A program made the translations under genes and the position numbers. A DNA stretch of 7,214 bases from Betaproteobacteria bacterium (lineage in GTDB: Bacteria > Pseudomonadota > Gammaproteobacteria > Burkholderiales > Burkholderiaceae_C): assembly GCA_009923345.1 (NCBI GenBank), contig RFTR01000103.1:1-7214 (forward strand). Direction: 5' to 3'. This document shows, piece after piece, positions 6,818 to 7,214 of the stretch. Every line of letters starts with the position of its first letter. Within the stretch, counting starts at the first letter, position 1. Under the pieces are notes generated by a model, which was given only the letters and a program-made list of their open reading frames with translations, ran no database searches and was not told where the DNA came from.

Positions 6818-6843
6818 AAATTAATTAATTTAGTATTTAATTA
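6816..6843 (-). terminator. AT-only hairpin with T-run after bdhA
   Basis: One base after the bdhA stop, TAATTAA (6843-6837) pairs with TTAATTA (6828-6822) around an 8-base loop. One A and then five T (6820-6816) follow on the minus strand. The layout is that of a rho-independent terminator, but the seven-pair stem has no GC pair and would be unstable, so read-through into the regulator gene is likely. Part of it overlaps the palindrome at 6818-6831, so these bases may serve as a binding site instead. Confidence 0.3.
6818..6831. promoter_or_regulatory. 14-base palindrome, possible operator
   Basis: AAATTAATTAATTT is a perfect 14-base palindrome centred about 16 bases upstream of the centre of the regulator's -10 box, where it would cover the spacer and the edge of the -35 region. 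A symmetric site there suits a dimeric helix-turn-helix repressor acting on its own gene. The A/T-only composition makes a chance palindrome fairly likely. Confidence 0.35.
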
Positions 6844-7214
6844 TTACTGCGCAGCCCAGCCGCCGTCCATATTCCACGCAACACCACGCACATTGTCTGC
6901 AGCTTTGGAGCACATAAAGACTGCCAACGCGCCAAGTTCTTGCGGAGTTGTGAATTGCATAGAGGGCTCTTTTTCGCCGAGTAAGAGTTTGGTGGCTTCA
7001 TCATTAGAAATTTTTAATTCAGCTGCTTTGGCGTCGACTTGTTTTTGAACCAATGGGGTCAGCACCCATCCAGGACATATCGCGTTGCAGGTCACGCCTG
7101 TCTTAGCAGTTTCTAGTGCAGTGACTTTGGTCAATCCCACGATTCCGTGTTTGGCGGCCACATAGGCTGACTTTTGGGCCGAAGCGACTAAACCATGCAC
7201 AGACGCGACATTGA
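6844..7214 (-). CDS. bdhA: D-3-hydroxybutyrate dehydrogenase, C-terminal part (5' end outside window)
   Basis: This enzyme interconverts D-3-hydroxybutyrate and acetoacetate with NAD, in the cytoplasm, during breakdown of polyhydroxybutyrate or ketone bodies. The frame is open to the window edge; 122 of about 260 residues are visible, beginning NVASVHGLVASAQKSAYVAAK. This segment carries the short-chain dehydrogenase catalytic Ser (in NVAS) and the Tyr-x3-Lys pair (SAYVAAKHG). PGWVLTPLV follows, matching the family's conserved PG segment after the active site. The C-terminus, NMDGGWAAQ, is the usual ending of this dehydrogenase group. The GTG at 7198-7200 is internal, not a start, because the homology continues upstream of it. 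Stop TAA 6844-6846. The NAD-binding glycine-rich loop would be upstream and is not seen. A related short-chain dehydrogenase is possible, but SVHGLVAS and the C-terminus favour this one. Confidence 0.88.
   Translation of the reverse strand, partial: NVASVHGLVASAQKSAYVAAKHGIVGLTKVTALETAKTGVTCNAICPGWVLTPLVQKQVDAKAAELKISNDEATKLLLGEKEPSMQFTTPQELGALAVFMCSKAADNVRGVAWNMDGGWAAQ

Noticed and set aside
7198..7200. GTG as the start of a short dehydrogenase-like gene
   Set aside because: The frame stays open to the window edge and the upstream residues (NVAS) are the conserved catalytic-serine segment, so the gene is simply cut by the window.

Overview
The window looks like an ordinary core-genome segment of a betaproteobacterium, most likely order Burkholderiales and probably Comamonadaceae. 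This rests on the protein sequences: a short SerB without the N-terminal extension, an Mfd with a longer RNA-polymerase-interaction domain than the E. coli protein, an IspF beginning RIGEGWDTH, and a regulator type I associate with Comamonadaceae. Base composition is near half GC by eye, low for that family, so a freshwater or otherwise streamlined lineage is possible. The placement is inference. All seven genes are recognisable and none looks broken; two are cut by the window edges.

Left part (1-1652). The 3' part of uvrC (nucleotide excision repair endonuclease) runs rightward and ends in a 67-base AT-rich gap, facing serB (phosphoserine phosphatase), which runs leftward. serB lies 34 bases downstream of mfd on the same strand and is probably co-transcribed with it.

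Middle part (1653-6365). mfd (transcription-repair coupling factor) runs leftward. It diverges from ispD across only about 23 bases. That gap carries a perfect 10-base palindrome that reads TAGAAT on both strands, so it could be the -10 element of a two-way promoter. ispD and ispF run rightward with a 14-base overlap. They encode steps 3 and 5 of the non-mevalonate (MEP) isoprenoid pathway.

Right part (6359-7214). A small helix-turn-helix regulator runs leftward, and its stop overlaps the ispF stop by 7 bases. Upstream of it is a very AT-rich 74-base gap holding a consensus -10 box, a 14-base palindrome, a TATAG(G)TTAA direct repeat and a three-residue mini-ORF. Beyond the gap is the 3' part of a D-3-hydroxybutyrate dehydrogenase gene (bdhA), also leftward.

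Two genes (uvrC, mfd) belong to excision repair: Mfd removes stalled RNA polymerase and recruits UvrA, and UvrC makes the incisions. ispD/ispF supply isoprenoid precursors, serB completes serine synthesis, and bdhA acts in ketone-body or polyhydroxybutyrate turnover. I see no mobile element, CRISPR array, tRNA, rRNA, phage gene or defence system, and no convincing undescribed system. The points worth a second look are regulatory: the compact mfd/ispD divergent promoter and the control region of the small regulator. No gene-free stretch exceeds 74 bases.
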